Shown here in pieces: positions 27,543-35,907 of a DNA stretch of 64,000 nt. The stretch covers positions 62,001 to 126,000 of the forward strand of contig MEFP01000012.1 in the NCBI GenBank assembly GCA_001725155.1, written 5' to 3'. This DNA comes from Lysobacteraceae bacterium SCN 69-320 (GTDB lineage Bacteria > Pseudomonadota > Gammaproteobacteria > Xanthomonadales > Rhodanobacteraceae). The position numbers and the translations under genes were made by a program. Under the pieces are notes generated by a model. That model was given only the letters and a program-made list of their open reading frames with translations, ran no database searches and had not been told where the DNA came from. Position 1 is the stretch's first letter. Each line of letters opens with the position of its first letter.

Positions 27543-28823
27543 TCATGCGCGGCGCCCGGCCGCGCCGAACGGCGAACAGATCGCCTGCAGGGCCAGCCGT
27601 CCCTGCGGACCGAGCTGCAGCTCGTGCGCGTCGAGCTGTACGAGCCCGGCCGCCTGCAGCGGCTGCAGCGCGGCGAGTTCGTCGCGGAAATAGTCGGTGA
27701 ACACGATGTCGTGCTGTTGCTGCAGCTGATCGAGGTCGACCCTGCCGGTGCAGAGCAGGGCCTGCAGCAGGTCGTTGCGCAGACGCGCGTCGGCATCCAG
27801 CTGCAGGCCGCGCCAGACCGGCAGGTCGCCCATGTCGATGCTGCTTTCCCAGGCGGTGAGTTCGGCATAGCTCTGGAAACAGGCGTCGCCGATGCGGCTG
27901 CGCGCGCCGACGCCCAGGCCGATCAGGTCGGTCGGCGCCTGCGGCACGAAGCCCAGCCAGTTGTGATGCAGCAGGCCGCGACGGCGCGCACGGGGCAGGT
28001 CGTCCTGCGGCAGCGCGAACACGTCCAGGCCCAGGGTCTCGTAACCGGCGGCGAGCAGCGCGCGGGCGGCGACCGCATGGCGCAGCACGCGTTCGGCGGA
28101 TGGCGCTGCAGCCTCGGCGGCATGCCCGGGATGTTCCCGGCAGCGCAGATTGATGCGGTCCACGCGCAATCCCAGCAGCCGGTGCAGGCCCGCGTCGAAC
28201 TCGGCGTCGCTGCCCAGCGGCAGGCCGTAGACCAGATCCAGGCCGATCGAACGGAAGCCGGCTTCGCGCGCGGCGGCGACACTGCGCTCCAGCAGCGCGA
28301 CGGCATCGCGATCCGCGGCGGCCGGCGGCAGGCTGAAACGCACGCGGTTGAAACCCAGGTCGACCAGCACGCTGAGCGCCTCCGTGCCGTGGACGCCGCC
28401 CGGCAGCGCGATCAGGAATTCGCGCGTGCCGCTGTGGCTCAGGAAGAAATAGCGCGACACCGCATGCAGCAGCTCGCCGAGCACGTCGCCGGCCGGCTCG
28501 CCGGCCAGGCCGTCGAGCTGCAGCTGCACCACGTCGCGGTCGCGGTCGAACAATGGCGCGACCATCTCGCATTCGCGCGCGAGGCGATGGAAGCAGGCCT
28601 GGCTGCGGCCACGATCGACGGTGCCTGCGTCGAACGGCAGGTGCAGATGCAGCGACAGCAGCCGCGGCGCCGGATCGTCGTTGGTCCGGCGCGCGGCGCT
28701 GCGGAACTGGGATTCGCCGAACTCCGGCGAGAAGCGAGCCGGGTCGGGGAACCCGGCGAAATCCGCGTCCGGACCGGAGTACTGCAGCAGCGGAGCCATG
28801 GCGGGGAGGCGGGTGGGAGACAT
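27543..28823 (-). CDS. HemN (coproporphyrinogen III dehydrogenase) homologue lacking the radical-SAM motif
   Basis: 426 residues, aligning with E. coli HemN across its length. The N-terminal YSGPDADF resembles YSGPRYTSY; the middle has LGFNRVRFS and GLDLVYGLPLGS; the C-terminal half has ALPQDDL, LLHHNWLGF, DLIGLGVGA and SRIGDACF, and LWRG appears as VWRG. But the CxxxCxxC that binds the catalytic 4Fe-4S cluster is replaced: after HLHLPF the three positions read Asp65, Val69 and Gly72. The SAM-binding GGGTP segment is also replaced (QLDGLAGEP). It therefore cannot be a conventional radical-SAM enzyme and may bind heme or porphyrin, or act as a regulator. An FNR-like box lies 36 bases before the ATG. 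Confidence 0.85.
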   Translation of the reverse strand: MSPTRLPAMAPLLQYSGPDADFAGFPDPARFSPEFGESQFRSAARRTNDDPAPRLLSLHLHLPFDAGTVDRGRSQACFHRLARECEMVAPLFDRDRDVVQLQLDGLAGEPAGDVLGELLHAVSRYFFLSHSGTREFLIALPGGVHGTEALSVLVDLGFNRVRFSLPPAAADRDAVALLERSVAAAREAGFRSIGLDLVYGLPLGSDAEFDAGLHRLLGLRVDRINLRCREHPGHAAEAAAPSAERVLRHAVAARALLAAGYETLGLDVFALPQDDLPRARRRGLLHHNWLGFVPQAPTDLIGLGVGARSRIGDACFQSYAELTAWESSIDMGDLPVWRGLQLDADARLRNDLLQALLCTGRVDLDQLQQQHDIVFTDYFRDELAALQPLQAAGLVQLDAHELQLGPQGRLALQAICSPFGAAGRRA

Positions 28824-28858
28824 GGTGCCGAGTCTGCGCAGCAGCGCCGCTCGCCGCT

Positions 28859-28872
28859 TTGATCCAGATCAT
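28859..28872. promoter_or_regulatory. FNR-like box (hemN-like / decarboxylase divergent promoter, proximal)
   Basis: TTGATCCAGATCAT, nine of ten half-site bases of TTGAT-N4-ATCAA. It lies 36 bases upstream of the hemN-like ATG, in the spacer shared with the decarboxylase gene. Confidence 0.8.
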
Positions 28873-28923
28873 CTGAGCGGCGCAGCGGCAGTGCGACGCG
28901 GCCGGCGAGCGGCGACTCGGGAT

Positions 28924-28937
28924 TTGATCCAGATCAG
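28924..28937. promoter_or_regulatory. FNR-like box (hemN-like / decarboxylase divergent promoter, distal)
   Basis: TTGATCCAGATCAG, nine of ten half-site bases. It shares the same 13 bases with the other box, 65 bases away centre to centre, suggesting one site per divergent promoter. It lies 126 bases before the decarboxylase start. Confidence 0.8.
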
Positions 28938-29062
28938 TGCCGCGCCCGGCGCCGCTGCGCAGGATGCGCCTCGACCATACCGGGAGCCTGCCATGTCGTC
29001 CGAACTTCACCGCCGCCCCTCGCCTTGCACCGCCGCACGCCGGCTTCGCAGGCGCTGAGCGC

Positions 29063-31033
29063 ATGCCGACTTCCCCGTTCCATGCCGGCGACGCGCCGGC
29101 GGCTTGCGCACCCGCTGCGCACGACTATGCGCTGGATGCCTGTTTTCTCGGCCCCTACGGCGAGAACGACGGCCTGCTCGAAAAGCTCGTCGTCGAGTTC
29201 CTGCGCGACCATGTCTACTGGCGGCGCAACTTCCATCCGGAAGATCCACCGCCGATCGCCACGGCCGCTGCGCGCCAGCCCGACTATCTGGACTTCGAGG
29301 CGCGCATGCGCCGGGAGCTGCACCAGCTGTCGGCGGCATTGAAGAAGTCCGTACCGTTTCACAGTCCGCGCTACCTCGGGCACATGGTCTCGGACCTGCT
29401 GCTGCCGGGCCTCGCCGCGCAGATGCTGACCCTGCCGTACAACCCGAACAACGTCAGCGAGGATGCCGCGCCGGTCACCGTCGACATGGAAGTGCAGGTC
29501 GGCCTGCAGCTCGCGCGCATGCTCGGCTATCCGCACGATCCGCAGCAGCCGGCCTGCGCCTTCGGCCATCTGACGTCCGGCGGCACGGTGGCCAATTACC
29601 AGGCGCTGCGCCTGGCGCTCGCGCTGAAGGCGTTTCCGGTCGCGCTGCGCGCGGCCGGCGTCGTCGAGCTCGACCTGCCGCCGGACGACTGGAGCGCCTT
29701 CAATCTGTCGGGCGCCGCGTCGATCGCGCTGCTGCAGCGCTGGCAGGCCTGGCTCGCGGCGCAGCCGGCGGCCGATCGCGCCGCCTGGCAGGCGCGCGTG
29801 GAAGCCGAGCGTGTCGAACAGCGCGGCCTGCACGGCTTCTTCGCGGCGCACCCGCAGTTGCGCGAGCCCTGCGTGCTCGCGCCGGTCACTGCGCATTACT
29901 CCTGGAGCAAGGGCGTCAAGCTGCTCGGTCTGGGCCGCGACCAGCTGCAGCTGCTGCCCACGCGCGGCATGCGCCTGGATCCGGAGGCGCTGGAGACCGC
30001 GCTGACCCGTCACGCGCGCGAGCGCCGGCCGGTGCTCATGGCCGTGGCCGTGCTCGGCGGCACCGAATACGGCACGGTCGATCCGGTCGACGCGGTGCTC
30101 GCCGCGCGTCTGCGGGCGAGGGCCCTGGGACTGGATTTCTGCGTACACGTGGACGCGGCCTGGGGGGGTTATCTCGCCACCTTGTTCCGCGCCGAGGACG
30201 GCAGCCTGCGCACCCCGGCGCAGGTCGGTGCGGAGTTCGCGCGCTTTCCGGCGCCCGAGGTGCATGCGGCGTTCGCCGCGCTGGCCGACACCGACTCGGT
30301 CACGGTCGATCCGCACAAGCTCGGTTACCTGCCCTACGGCGCCGGCGCCTTCGTCTGCCGCGATCACCGGGCAATGGCGCTGCTGGCCGAGCGGGCCGAC
30401 TACGTCTTCCATTCCGACGCGCCGCCGGACTATCTGGCGCGCTATCGCAGCCTGGGCCAGTACATTCCCGAGGGTTCCAAATCCGGCGCCAGCGCGGCGG
30501 CCGTCTATGTGACGCACAAGGTGCTGCCGCTGGATCATCGCCATTTCGGCCGCCTGCCGCGCGCGACCGTGCGCGCGGCCGAAGCCTTCCAGGCGCGCGC
30601 GCTGCGCTTCGCCGACGAGCAGGCGGCGCAGGTACGGCTGATCGTGCCGTTCGCGCCCGACAGCAACCTGGTCTGCATGGCGTTGAATCCCGCCGGCAAC
30701 GGATCGCTGCGCGCGGCCAACGCGTTCGTCAACGGGCTGCACGACAGCTTGCGCAGCGATCCGCAGCAGCCGCTGCAGCTCAAGGAATTCTTCGGTTCGG
30801 TGACCAGCCTGCGCTTCGACCTGCTCGGCGCCGCCGACACCGCGCGCATCCTCGATGCGCTCGGACTGGCGGCGACCGACGGCGAGGACCGCCTGGTCAT
30901 CCTGCGGCATACCCTGATGAATCCCTATCTGATCGACACGCAGAACGGCATCAGCTACATCGACGGCTATTTCGCGTTCCTGGCGCGGCAGATGCGCATG
31001 CTGCTGGCCCGGCGCGGACAGGTGGCGGCATGA
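29063..31033 (+). CDS. PLP-dependent group II decarboxylase-like protein
   Basis: 656 residues of the pyridoxal-dependent decarboxylase (glutamate/tyrosine/aromatic amino acid) superfamily, longer than typical members at about 480-550. Visible motifs are HSPRYLGHM (substrate entrance), LTSGGTVANYQALRLA (phosphate binding), HVDAAWGGY (Asp pairing with the pyridine nitrogen) and DPHKLGYLPYGAG, with the Schiff-base lysine at Lys419. The substrate is not predictable. ATG 29063 begins MPTSPFHAG; upstream codons are in the regulatory spacer. The stop overlaps the next ATG by 4 bases (ATGA). FNR-like boxes upstream suggest microaerobic induction. Confidence 0.88.
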   Translation: MPTSPFHAGDAPAACAPAAHDYALDACFLGPYGENDGLLEKLVVEFLRDHVYWRRNFHPEDPPPIATAAARQPDYLDFEARMRRELHQLSAALKKSVPFHSPRYLGHMVSDLLLPGLAAQMLTLPYNPNNVSEDAAPVTVDMEVQVGLQLARMLGYPHDPQQPACAFGHLTSGGTVANYQALRLALALKAFPVALRAAGVVELDLPPDDWSAFNLSGAASIALLQRWQAWLAAQPAADRAAWQARVEAERVEQRGLHGFFAAHPQLREPCVLAPVTAHYSWSKGVKLLGLGRDQLQLLPTRGMRLDPEALETALTRHARERRPVLMAVAVLGGTEYGTVDPVDAVLAARLRARALGLDFCVHVDAAWGGYLATLFRAEDGSLRTPAQVGAEFARFPAPEVHAAFAALADTDSVTVDPHKLGYLPYGAGAFVCRDHRAMALLAERADYVFHSDAPPDYLARYRSLGQYIPEGSKSGASAAAVYVTHKVLPLDHRHFGRLPRATVRAAEAFQARALRFADEQAAQVRLIVPFAPDSNLVCMALNPAGNGSLRAANAFVNGLHDSLRSDPQQPLQLKEFFGSVTSLRFDLLGAADTARILDALGLAATDGEDRLVILRHTLMNPYLIDTQNGISYIDGYFAFLARQMRMLLARRGQVAA

Positions 31034-32151
31034 ATGCCTGGCGCAGGAACCGGCCGTTCGACGACAGCGCCCCGGCGCGCGACTGGGAGCACGCGGCGAT
31101 CGCGACGCTCGCGCGCGAGGCCGCGCGTTCGGCCGACACGCATCTGCTCAAGCTGGATCTGCCGGGTTTCCCGGACATCGCGTTCTACTTCAAGGACGAG
31201 GCCGCGCATCCGACCGGCAGCCTCAAGCATCGGCTCGCGCGCTCGCTGTATCTGTACGCGCTGTGCAACGGCCGCCTGCGCGCCGGGCAGCGCGTGGTCG
31301 ATGCGTCGTCCGGCAGCACGGCGATTTCCGAGGCCTGGTTCGCGCGCCTGCTCGGCCTGTCCTTCGTCGCGGTGATGCCGGCCTGCACGGCACCGCAGAA
31401 GATCCGCGAGGTGCAGGCGCTCGGCGCGAGCTGCGATCTCGTCGACGACCCGTCCGAGGTGGCCGCGCGCGCTGCCGAGCACGCCGCTCGCGGCGCCTGC
31501 CATCTGGACCAGTTCGGCCTGGCCGAACGCGCCACCGACTGGCGCGGCAACAACAACATCGCCGAATCCATCATCAATCAGCTGGCCGAGGAAACCGCGC
31601 CGGTGCCGAGCTGGATCGTCTGCGGCGCCGGCACCGGCGGCACCTCCGCGACGATAGGGCGCTACCTGCGCTATCGCCGGCTGGCCACGCGCCTGTGCGT
31701 CGCCGATCCGGCCGGCAGCGCGTTCGCGCGCGCCTGGCCGTCGCGTGGCCGCGACGTGTGCGCCAGCGCGCCGACATTGATCGAAGGCATAGGCCGCGCG
31801 CGCGTCGAGCCGGGCTTCCTGTTCGAGGTCGTCGACCAGGTCGCCGAAGTACCGGATGCGGCCTCGGTCGCCGCGGCCTGGCGTCTGGAGAATCTGCTCG
31901 GCCGCCGTTACGGCGGATCCTCGGGCACGAATTTCGCCGCCTGTCTGCAGCTCGCCGCGGCGATGCGCGAACGCGGCGAGCGCGGCAGCATCGTCAGCCT
32001 GCTCTGCGATCGCGGCGACCGCTACGCGGAAACCCTGTTCGATCCGGCCTGGCTGGCCGGGCACGATCTCGACCCGCATCCCTGGTGGACAACCCTGGAC
32101 CGCTGCATCGCCGACGGGGTCTGGCAGACGCCGACCGACGCGCGCGCATGA
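31030..32151 (+). CDS. PLP-dependent cysteine synthase-family protein
   Basis: 373 residues of fold-type II PLP enzymes (cysteine synthase / cystathionine beta-synthase). The Schiff-base Lys is in PTGSLKHRLA, the substrate loop is SSGSTAISEAW (cysteine synthases have TSGNTG), and the phosphate-binding glycine loop is GAGTGGTSATIG. The altered substrate loop and C-terminal differences argue against being the housekeeping CysK/CysM. It is translationally coupled to the decarboxylase by ATGA overlap, so the two PLP enzymes likely act on one pathway. A ubiD fragment follows, also with an ATGA overlap. Confidence 0.88.
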   Translation: MNAWRRNRPFDDSAPARDWEHAAIATLAREAARSADTHLLKLDLPGFPDIAFYFKDEAAHPTGSLKHRLARSLYLYALCNGRLRAGQRVVDASSGSTAISEAWFARLLGLSFVAVMPACTAPQKIREVQALGASCDLVDDPSEVAARAAEHAARGACHLDQFGLAERATDWRGNNNIAESIINQLAEETAPVPSWIVCGAGTGGTSATIGRYLRYRRLATRLCVADPAGSAFARAWPSRGRDVCASAPTLIEGIGRARVEPGFLFEVVDQVAEVPDAASVAAAWRLENLLGRRYGGSSGTNFAACLQLAAAMRERGERGSIVSLLCDRGDRYAETLFDPAWLAGHDLDPHPWWTTLDRCIADGVWQTPTDARA

Positions 32152-32312
32152 GCGTGGAGGATCTGCGCGGCTTTCTCGCATTGCTGGAGCGCGAGCGTCA
32201 GCTGCCGCACATCGCCGAGCCGGTGGACCCGCATCTGGAATCCACGGCGCTGTGCCTGCGCGCGCTGCGCGAAGGCGGGCCGGCCCTGCTGATGGAAAAC
32301 GCCGGCGTCTCT
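32148..32312 (+). pseudogene. N-terminal remnant of a UbiD-family decarboxylase
   Basis: The first 55 codons read as an unmistakable UbiD N-terminus: DLRGFLALLERERQLPHI, then PVDPHLE and GGPALLMENA (UbiD: DLRxFLxxLE...GGPALLFEN). Similarity stops abruptly, and the remaining reading frame (open to 32894) is a compositional shadow of the two minus-strand genes. The other roughly 430 residues, including the prenyl-FMN and active-site regions, are missing. The ATG still overlaps the upstream stop (ATGA), so the intact ancestor was the third gene of this PLP-enzyme operon. The deletion probably brought the opposite-strand genes next to it. Confidence 0.8.
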
Positions 32313-32369
32313 CCGCGAACGCCTGCGCCTGCGTACGAGGGCAGGCCGCGAATGCGCAAGCCGATGGTC

Positions 32370-32684
32370 TCAGGCCGTACCGTCCGACCCGGCCGCGAGC
32401 AGCGCGAGCACCTCGCGCACCTGCAGCTGCAACGCGCGATACGAGGTTTCCCATTGCCCGTCGCGCGGCGTCGCCGCGCCGAAGCGCAGCAGCATGGCCG
32501 ACGCCGCCGACAGCGCTTCGCGCAGGCGGCGGATCTCGCTGCGTGCGGCCTCGTGCGCGTCCTGGCCGACCAGCAGCACCTTGCGGTCGCGGCACACGCC
32601 GATGCACGGCTGCGGCGCCTCGATGCGGCCGCAGCCTATGCATTGCCAGGCCTGGACGTAATCGCCGGTCGGGTCGGCGCTCAT
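32370..32684 (-). CDS. Small cysteine-containing hypothetical protein
   Basis: 104 residues. The N-terminal part has CIGCGRIEAPQPC and IGVCRDRK, four cysteines in 20 residues arranged like a small zinc- or metal-binding knuckle; the rest is helical. There is no signal peptide. The start overlaps the preceding DnrO-like gene's stop by 4 bases, so it is co-translated. The function is not recognised; its position in an FNR-box operon suggests a role under low oxygen. Confidence 0.75.
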   Translation of the reverse strand: MSADPTGDYVQAWQCIGCGRIEAPQPCIGVCRDRKVLLVGQDAHEAARSEIRRLREALSAASAMLLRFGAATPRDGQWETSYRALQLQVREVLALLAAGSDGTA

Positions 32685-33310
32685 TGCGCGGCGGGCGCCG
32701 GGTCCGGCGCCGCCGGCCAGCCGGGATCGTCGAACTGCTGCGGATACGGCGCCACCGCCGCGCGCATCGCGGCGACCGCGTCATGCTGCGCGGGATCGCG
32801 CTGCAGGCGCTGGGCGGCGCTCAGCAGCGGCAGCAGGATCCGATGCAATGCGGCGTCCGCATCCGGCGCAAGCCGGCAATGGGCGAACAGGTAGCGGATC
32901 GCCGCTTCGATCTGCGCAGCCTGTTCCTGCGCTGCGGCCGGCGAGCCGTGGCCGAGCTGGTCGTGGTGCAGTACCGCCAGCGCGGCCTGCACACGACGCA
33001 TGCCTTCGCGCAGCGCCGCGTCGCTGGCCCAGCGCCGAGCCGGAGCCGCAACCGGCCCGGCGGCGCCGTGCGCATCGCGGGCCTGCTCATCCTGTGCGTG
33101 CGGGTCGCGCAGGTGCGCATCGCGCGCAGGCGTGCCGCGTGCGTGCGCGACGTCCGTCTGCGCGTTGCGGGTCTTTGCGCCGTCGTGGGCATGCGCCTCG
33201 TGCGCCGCCGGCGCAGCCGATCCGGGCGACGGCTCCGGCGGCGCGCCGCCGACCGCGGCGGCGATGCCGGACAGGGCGAGAAAGGCGAGCAGGCGGGGGC
33301 GAACGTTCAT
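32681..33310 (-). CDS. DnrO-like secreted protein
   Basis: 209 residues beginning MNVRPRLLAFLALSGIAAAVGG, a Sec signal peptide. A low-complexity His/Asp/Ala-rich linker follows (about 30-85, with many DAH and HAH units) that could bind metal. The C-terminal helical domain has ALREGMRRVQAALAVL and LAPDADAALHRIL. I recall this domain from proteins annotated DnrO in Xanthomonadaceae, found with denitrification or nitrite-related genes, but I could not check. The start is ATG 33310; the frame extends upstream without a credible start. It is the second gene of the operon with the small Cys-rich gene. Confidence 0.65.
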   Translation of the reverse strand: MNVRPRLLAFLALSGIAAAVGGAPPEPSPGSAAPAAHEAHAHDGAKTRNAQTDVAHARGTPARDAHLRDPHAQDEQARDAHGAAGPVAAPARRWASDAALREGMRRVQAALAVLHHDQLGHGSPAAAQEQAAQIEAAIRYLFAHCRLAPDADAALHRILLPLLSAAQRLQRDPAQHDAVAAMRAAVAPYPQQFDDPGWPAAPDPAPAAQ

Positions 33311-33423
33311 GGCCGGGAATCTGTCATGCGAAGGATCAATGGAGATCGCGCCACCGGCCGCGGCAAACACCCCGCCGTCAGCCGCGGCAGAGCAGCCCTC
33401 CTGCGGTCGGCGCCGCGAAGAAC

Positions 33424-33648
33424 TCAGGCGCCGCAGCAGCCGCCGCAGCAGTCGCTGCGTGCGGCGACGGTCCGCGCGGCGACCGGCAGCGCGGCAGCCT
33501 GCAGCAGGCGCAGCACGTCGGCCTCGGCCAGTTCGGTGCGCACGATCAGGCCGCCGTTCGCGTCGAGCGAGACCTCGGCGTTGCGATCGTGGGCCGTCAG
33601 GACGCGGCGCGCCCGTTCGGCGAGTTCAGCAGTGGCGGTCGTGGGCAT
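33424..33648 (-). CDS. Small protein with C-terminal CCGGCCG cysteine cluster
   Basis: 74 residues. The first 60 form a compact alpha/beta unit (RVLTAHDRNAEVSLDANGGL...). The last ten contain SDCCGGCCGA, four cysteines at the extreme C-terminus, suggesting a metal or Fe-S binding tail. AAGGA precedes the ATG at a suitable distance, and an FNR-like box sits 70-83 bases upstream, both supporting a real gene despite its size. It is probably the first gene of the operon with the DnrO-like and small cysteine protein genes. Confidence 0.7.
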   Translation of the reverse strand: MPTTATAELAERARRVLTAHDRNAEVSLDANGGLIVRTELAEADVLRLLQAAALPVAARTVAARSDCCGGCCGA

Positions 33649-33717
33649 GTGGCGGACATCCTTCTGCAGTGTCGGGAGGAGCTGGCGTCAGACTCGGTCA
33701 TCGCCGGTGCCGGCGCA

Positions 33718-33731
33718 TTGATCGAAATCAG
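33718..33731. promoter_or_regulatory. FNR-like box upstream of the small Cys-rich gene
   Basis: TTGATCGAAATCAG, nine of ten half-site bases, in the 103-base gap between the fabB stop and the small Cys-rich gene. It is 70 bases before that gene's ATG and appropriately placed for activation. Confidence 0.75.
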
Positions 33732-33751
33732 GCGAGGCGGAAATCGGCGTT

Positions 33752-34960
33752 TCAGGCGCGCGCGAACACCAGCGCCGCATTCGTGCCGCCGAAGCCGAAA
33801 CTGTTGGACATGACGGTGTTCAGCGCCGCCGGCCGGCTCTGGCGCACGATCGGGAACGCCGCGGCCTGCGGATCGAGCGTGTCGATGTTGGCCGAGCCGG
33901 CGATGAAGCCGTCGCGCAGCATCAGCAGGCTGTAGATGGCCTCGTGCACGCTGGCCGCGCCGAGCGAATGCCCGGTCAGCGACTTGGTCGAGGACAGCGG
34001 CGGCACGGCCGCGCCGAACACGTCGCGCACGGCCTGCAGCTCGACGATGTCGCCGAGCGGCGTGGCCGTACCGTGGGTGTTGAGATAGTCGATCGGCGTG
34101 CGCACGTCGGCCAGCGCCATCTGCATGCAGCGCACCGCGCCGTGCCCGTTCGGCGCGACCATGTCGGCGCCGTCGGAGGTCACGCCGTAGCCGACGAGTT
34201 CCGCATGGATATGCGCGCCGCGTGCGGCCGCGTGGGCATAGTCCTCCAGCACCAGCATGCCGGCGCCGCCGGCGATGACGAAACCGTCGCGACCGGTGTC
34301 GTAGGGGCGCGAGGCCAGCGCCGGCGCGTCGTTGTAGGCGCTGGACAGCGCGCCCATCGCGTCGAACTGCGCGGCCATGCCCCAGTGCAGTTCCTCGCCG
34401 CCGCCGACGAACATGACGTCCTGCGTGCCGCGCCGGATCAGGTCCGCGGCCGCGCCGATGCAATGCGCCGAGGTCGCGCAGGCCGCGGCGATCGAGTAGC
34501 TGACGCCGAGCACGCCGAACGCGGTGGCCAGCGTGGCCGATACCGTCGAGCACATCGTGCGCGGCACCATGTACGGACCGACGCGGCGCACGCCCTTTTC
34601 GCGCAGGAGATCGCCGGTCTCGATCTGCCACTGCGCCGAACCGCCGCCGGAGCCGGCGATCACGCCGGTGCGCGGATGGCTGACCGTGTCCGCGCCGAGG
34701 CCTGCATCGGCGATCGCGTCGCGCAGCGCGACATAGCTGTAGGCCGCCGCGTCGCCCATGAAGCGCTTCAGGCGGCGGTCCACGGCCGCGGCGAGATCAA
34801 TGCGCGGCAGCCCGGCGATGCAGCTGCGCAGGCCGCGCGCGGCGTATTCGGGCATGGCGCAGATGCCGCTGAGGCTCTCGCGCAGCGCGCGCGACACGGT
34901 GTCGGCCGCATCGCCGAGGCAGGACACCACACCGATTCCGGTCACGACGACGCGACGCAT
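33752..34960 (-). CDS. fabB: 3-oxoacyl-ACP synthase I (FabB)
   Basis: 402 residues. It condenses acyl-ACP with malonyl-ACP in type II fatty acid synthesis and elongates the cis-unsaturated intermediate made by FabA. The catalytic triad matches E. coli FabB: Cys161 in AAACATSAH, His296 in [10 protein letters not shown] and His331 in [18 protein letters not shown] near the C-terminus is the usual glycine loop. It starts one base after the fabA stop, so it forms the classic fabA-fabB operon. An FNR-like box lies upstream of fabA. Confidence 0.96.
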   Translation of the reverse strand: MRRVVVTGIGVVSCLGDAADTVSRALRESLSGICAMPEYAARGLRSCIAGLPRIDLAAAVDRRLKRFMGDAAAYSYVALRDAIADAGLGADTVSHPRTGVIAGSGGGSAQWQIETGDLLREKGVRRVGPYMVPRTMCSTVSATLATAFGVLGVSYSIAAACATSAHCIGAAADLIRRGTQDVMFVGGGEELHWGMAAQFDAMGALSSAYNDAPALASRPYDTGRDGFVIAGGAGMLVLEDYAHAAARGAHIHAELVGYGVTSDGADMVAPNGHGAVRCMQMALADVRTPIDYLNTHGTATPLGDIVELQAVRDVFGAAVPPLSSTKSLTGHSLGAASVHEAIYSLLMLRDGFIAGSANIDTLDPQAAAFPIVRQSRPAALNTVMSNSFGFGGTNAALVFARA

Positions 34961-34961
34961 C

Positions 34962-35477
34962 TCAGAAGCCCTCCGTGGTCTGGAACAGGCCTACGCGCAG
35001 ATTGCGCGAGGAATAGATCGGCCGGTCGTCTACGAAGGTATGGCCGTCGGCCACGACCATCTTGAGACGGCTGCGGATCACCCGGCTCACATGGATCTCG
35101 TAACGCACGAGCCGCGCGCTGCGCAGCACCTGGCCGACGAATTTCACTTCGTCCACACCGAGCGCGCGGCCCCGGCCCGGCTCGCCGAGCCAGGGCAGGA
35201 AGAAGCCGGCGAGCTGCCACATCGCATCCAGGCCAAGGCAGCCCGGCATGACCGGATCGCCGTCGAAATGGCAGCCGAAGAACCAGAGATCGGGCCGTAT
35301 GTCGAGCTCGGCCTGCAGCAGTCCCTTGCCGTACTGGCCACCGTGCTCGTCGATCTGCGTGATGCGGTCGAACATCAGCATCGGCGGCGACGGCAGCCGG
35401 GCATTGCCTTCACCGAACAGTTCGCCGCGGGCACAGGCCAGAATCTGCTGATGGTCGAGCGAGGAGAGACGCGTCAT
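34962..35477 (-). CDS. fabA: 3-hydroxydecanoyl-ACP dehydratase/isomerase (FabA)
   Basis: 171 residues, the normal FabA length. It dehydrates 3-hydroxydecanoyl-ACP and isomerises the trans-2 double bond to cis-3, the committed step of anaerobic-type unsaturated fatty acid synthesis. Active-site residues coincide with E. coli numbering: His70 in [14 protein letters not shown] and Asp84 in GLDAMWQ. I chose ATG 35477 rather than the TTG two codons earlier. An FNR-like box 58 bases upstream suggests control by oxygen supply. Confidence 0.96.
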   Translation of the reverse strand: MTRLSSLDHQQILACARGELFGEGNARLPSPPMLMFDRITQIDEHGGQYGKGLLQAELDIRPDLWFFGCHFDGDPVMPGCLGLDAMWQLAGFFLPWLGEPGRGRALGVDEVKFVGQVLRSARLVRYEIHVSRVIRSRLKMVVADGHTFVDDRPIYSSRNLRVGLFQTTEGF

Positions 35478-35534
35478 GGGCAAGCCGAGCGGGAAAAGGA
35501 ATCCGAGTCTGCGCGGCCGGTGCGGACCTGCGCC

Positions 35535-35548
35535 TTGATTCGGGTCAA
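35535..35548. promoter_or_regulatory. FNR-like box upstream of fabA
   Basis: TTGATTCGGGTCAA, nine of ten half-site bases. It overlaps the stop codon of the preceding chorismate-mutase-like gene and lies 58 bases before fabA ATG, about where a class II activator site would fall. Confidence 0.75.
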
Positions 35549-35907
35549 ACGCGGGCGCGACGGTCCGTGCCGGCCGGCGACTGCGCGAACGCCGTCGTGG
35601 ACGACGGCTTCGTCGGCCAGGCGGCGCTGCAGGCGGCCTGCTGTCGGCGCGCGTCGGTGATGAGGAGGTCGATCAGATGCCGCGCGGTCATTGCGGGTAG
35701 GCCCAGACGCCGTGCGAGCGCCTGCGCCCGCCTCTGCACGCCCTGCTCGCGCGCCGGGTCCAAGGTCGGCAGGCCGGCGCATGCCCTGACCGTGGCGATT
35801 GCATCCACAAGGCCACGTCGCGCGGCCAGCAGGGCGGTGAGACCGTCATCGACGAGATCGACCGCGACACGCAGCAGGGCCAGCGCCGGCGGCTTGCGCA
35901 CGTTCAT
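35545..35907 (-). CDS. Chorismate mutase (AroQ)-like helical protein
   Basis: 120 residues with the AroQ pattern. It has [20 protein letters not shown]-type first helix (Arg13 matching E. coli Arg11, then ARR), an Arg in place of Lys39 (VRACAG), and LDPARE, which supplies the Asp, Arg and Glu of the active site; the last helix ends TDARRQQ. Most catalytic positions are kept, with a conservative Lys-to-Arg change. It has no PDT, DAHP or other fused domain and lies in an operon with membrane and DUF2249 genes rather than aromatic synthesis genes, so a special role is likely. It overlaps the membrane protein stop by 4 bases. Confidence 0.75.
   Translation of the reverse strand: MNVRKPPALALLRVAVDLVDDGLTALLAARRGLVDAIATVRACAGLPTLDPAREQGVQRRAQALARRLGLPAMTARHLIDLLITDARRQQAACSAAWPTKPSSTTAFAQSPAGTDRRARV

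Noticed and set aside
31263-32894. Frame extending the ubiD remnant to 248 codons
   Set aside because: UbiD similarity ends at about 32312; the rest mirrors the two minus-strand genes in composition and has no domain.
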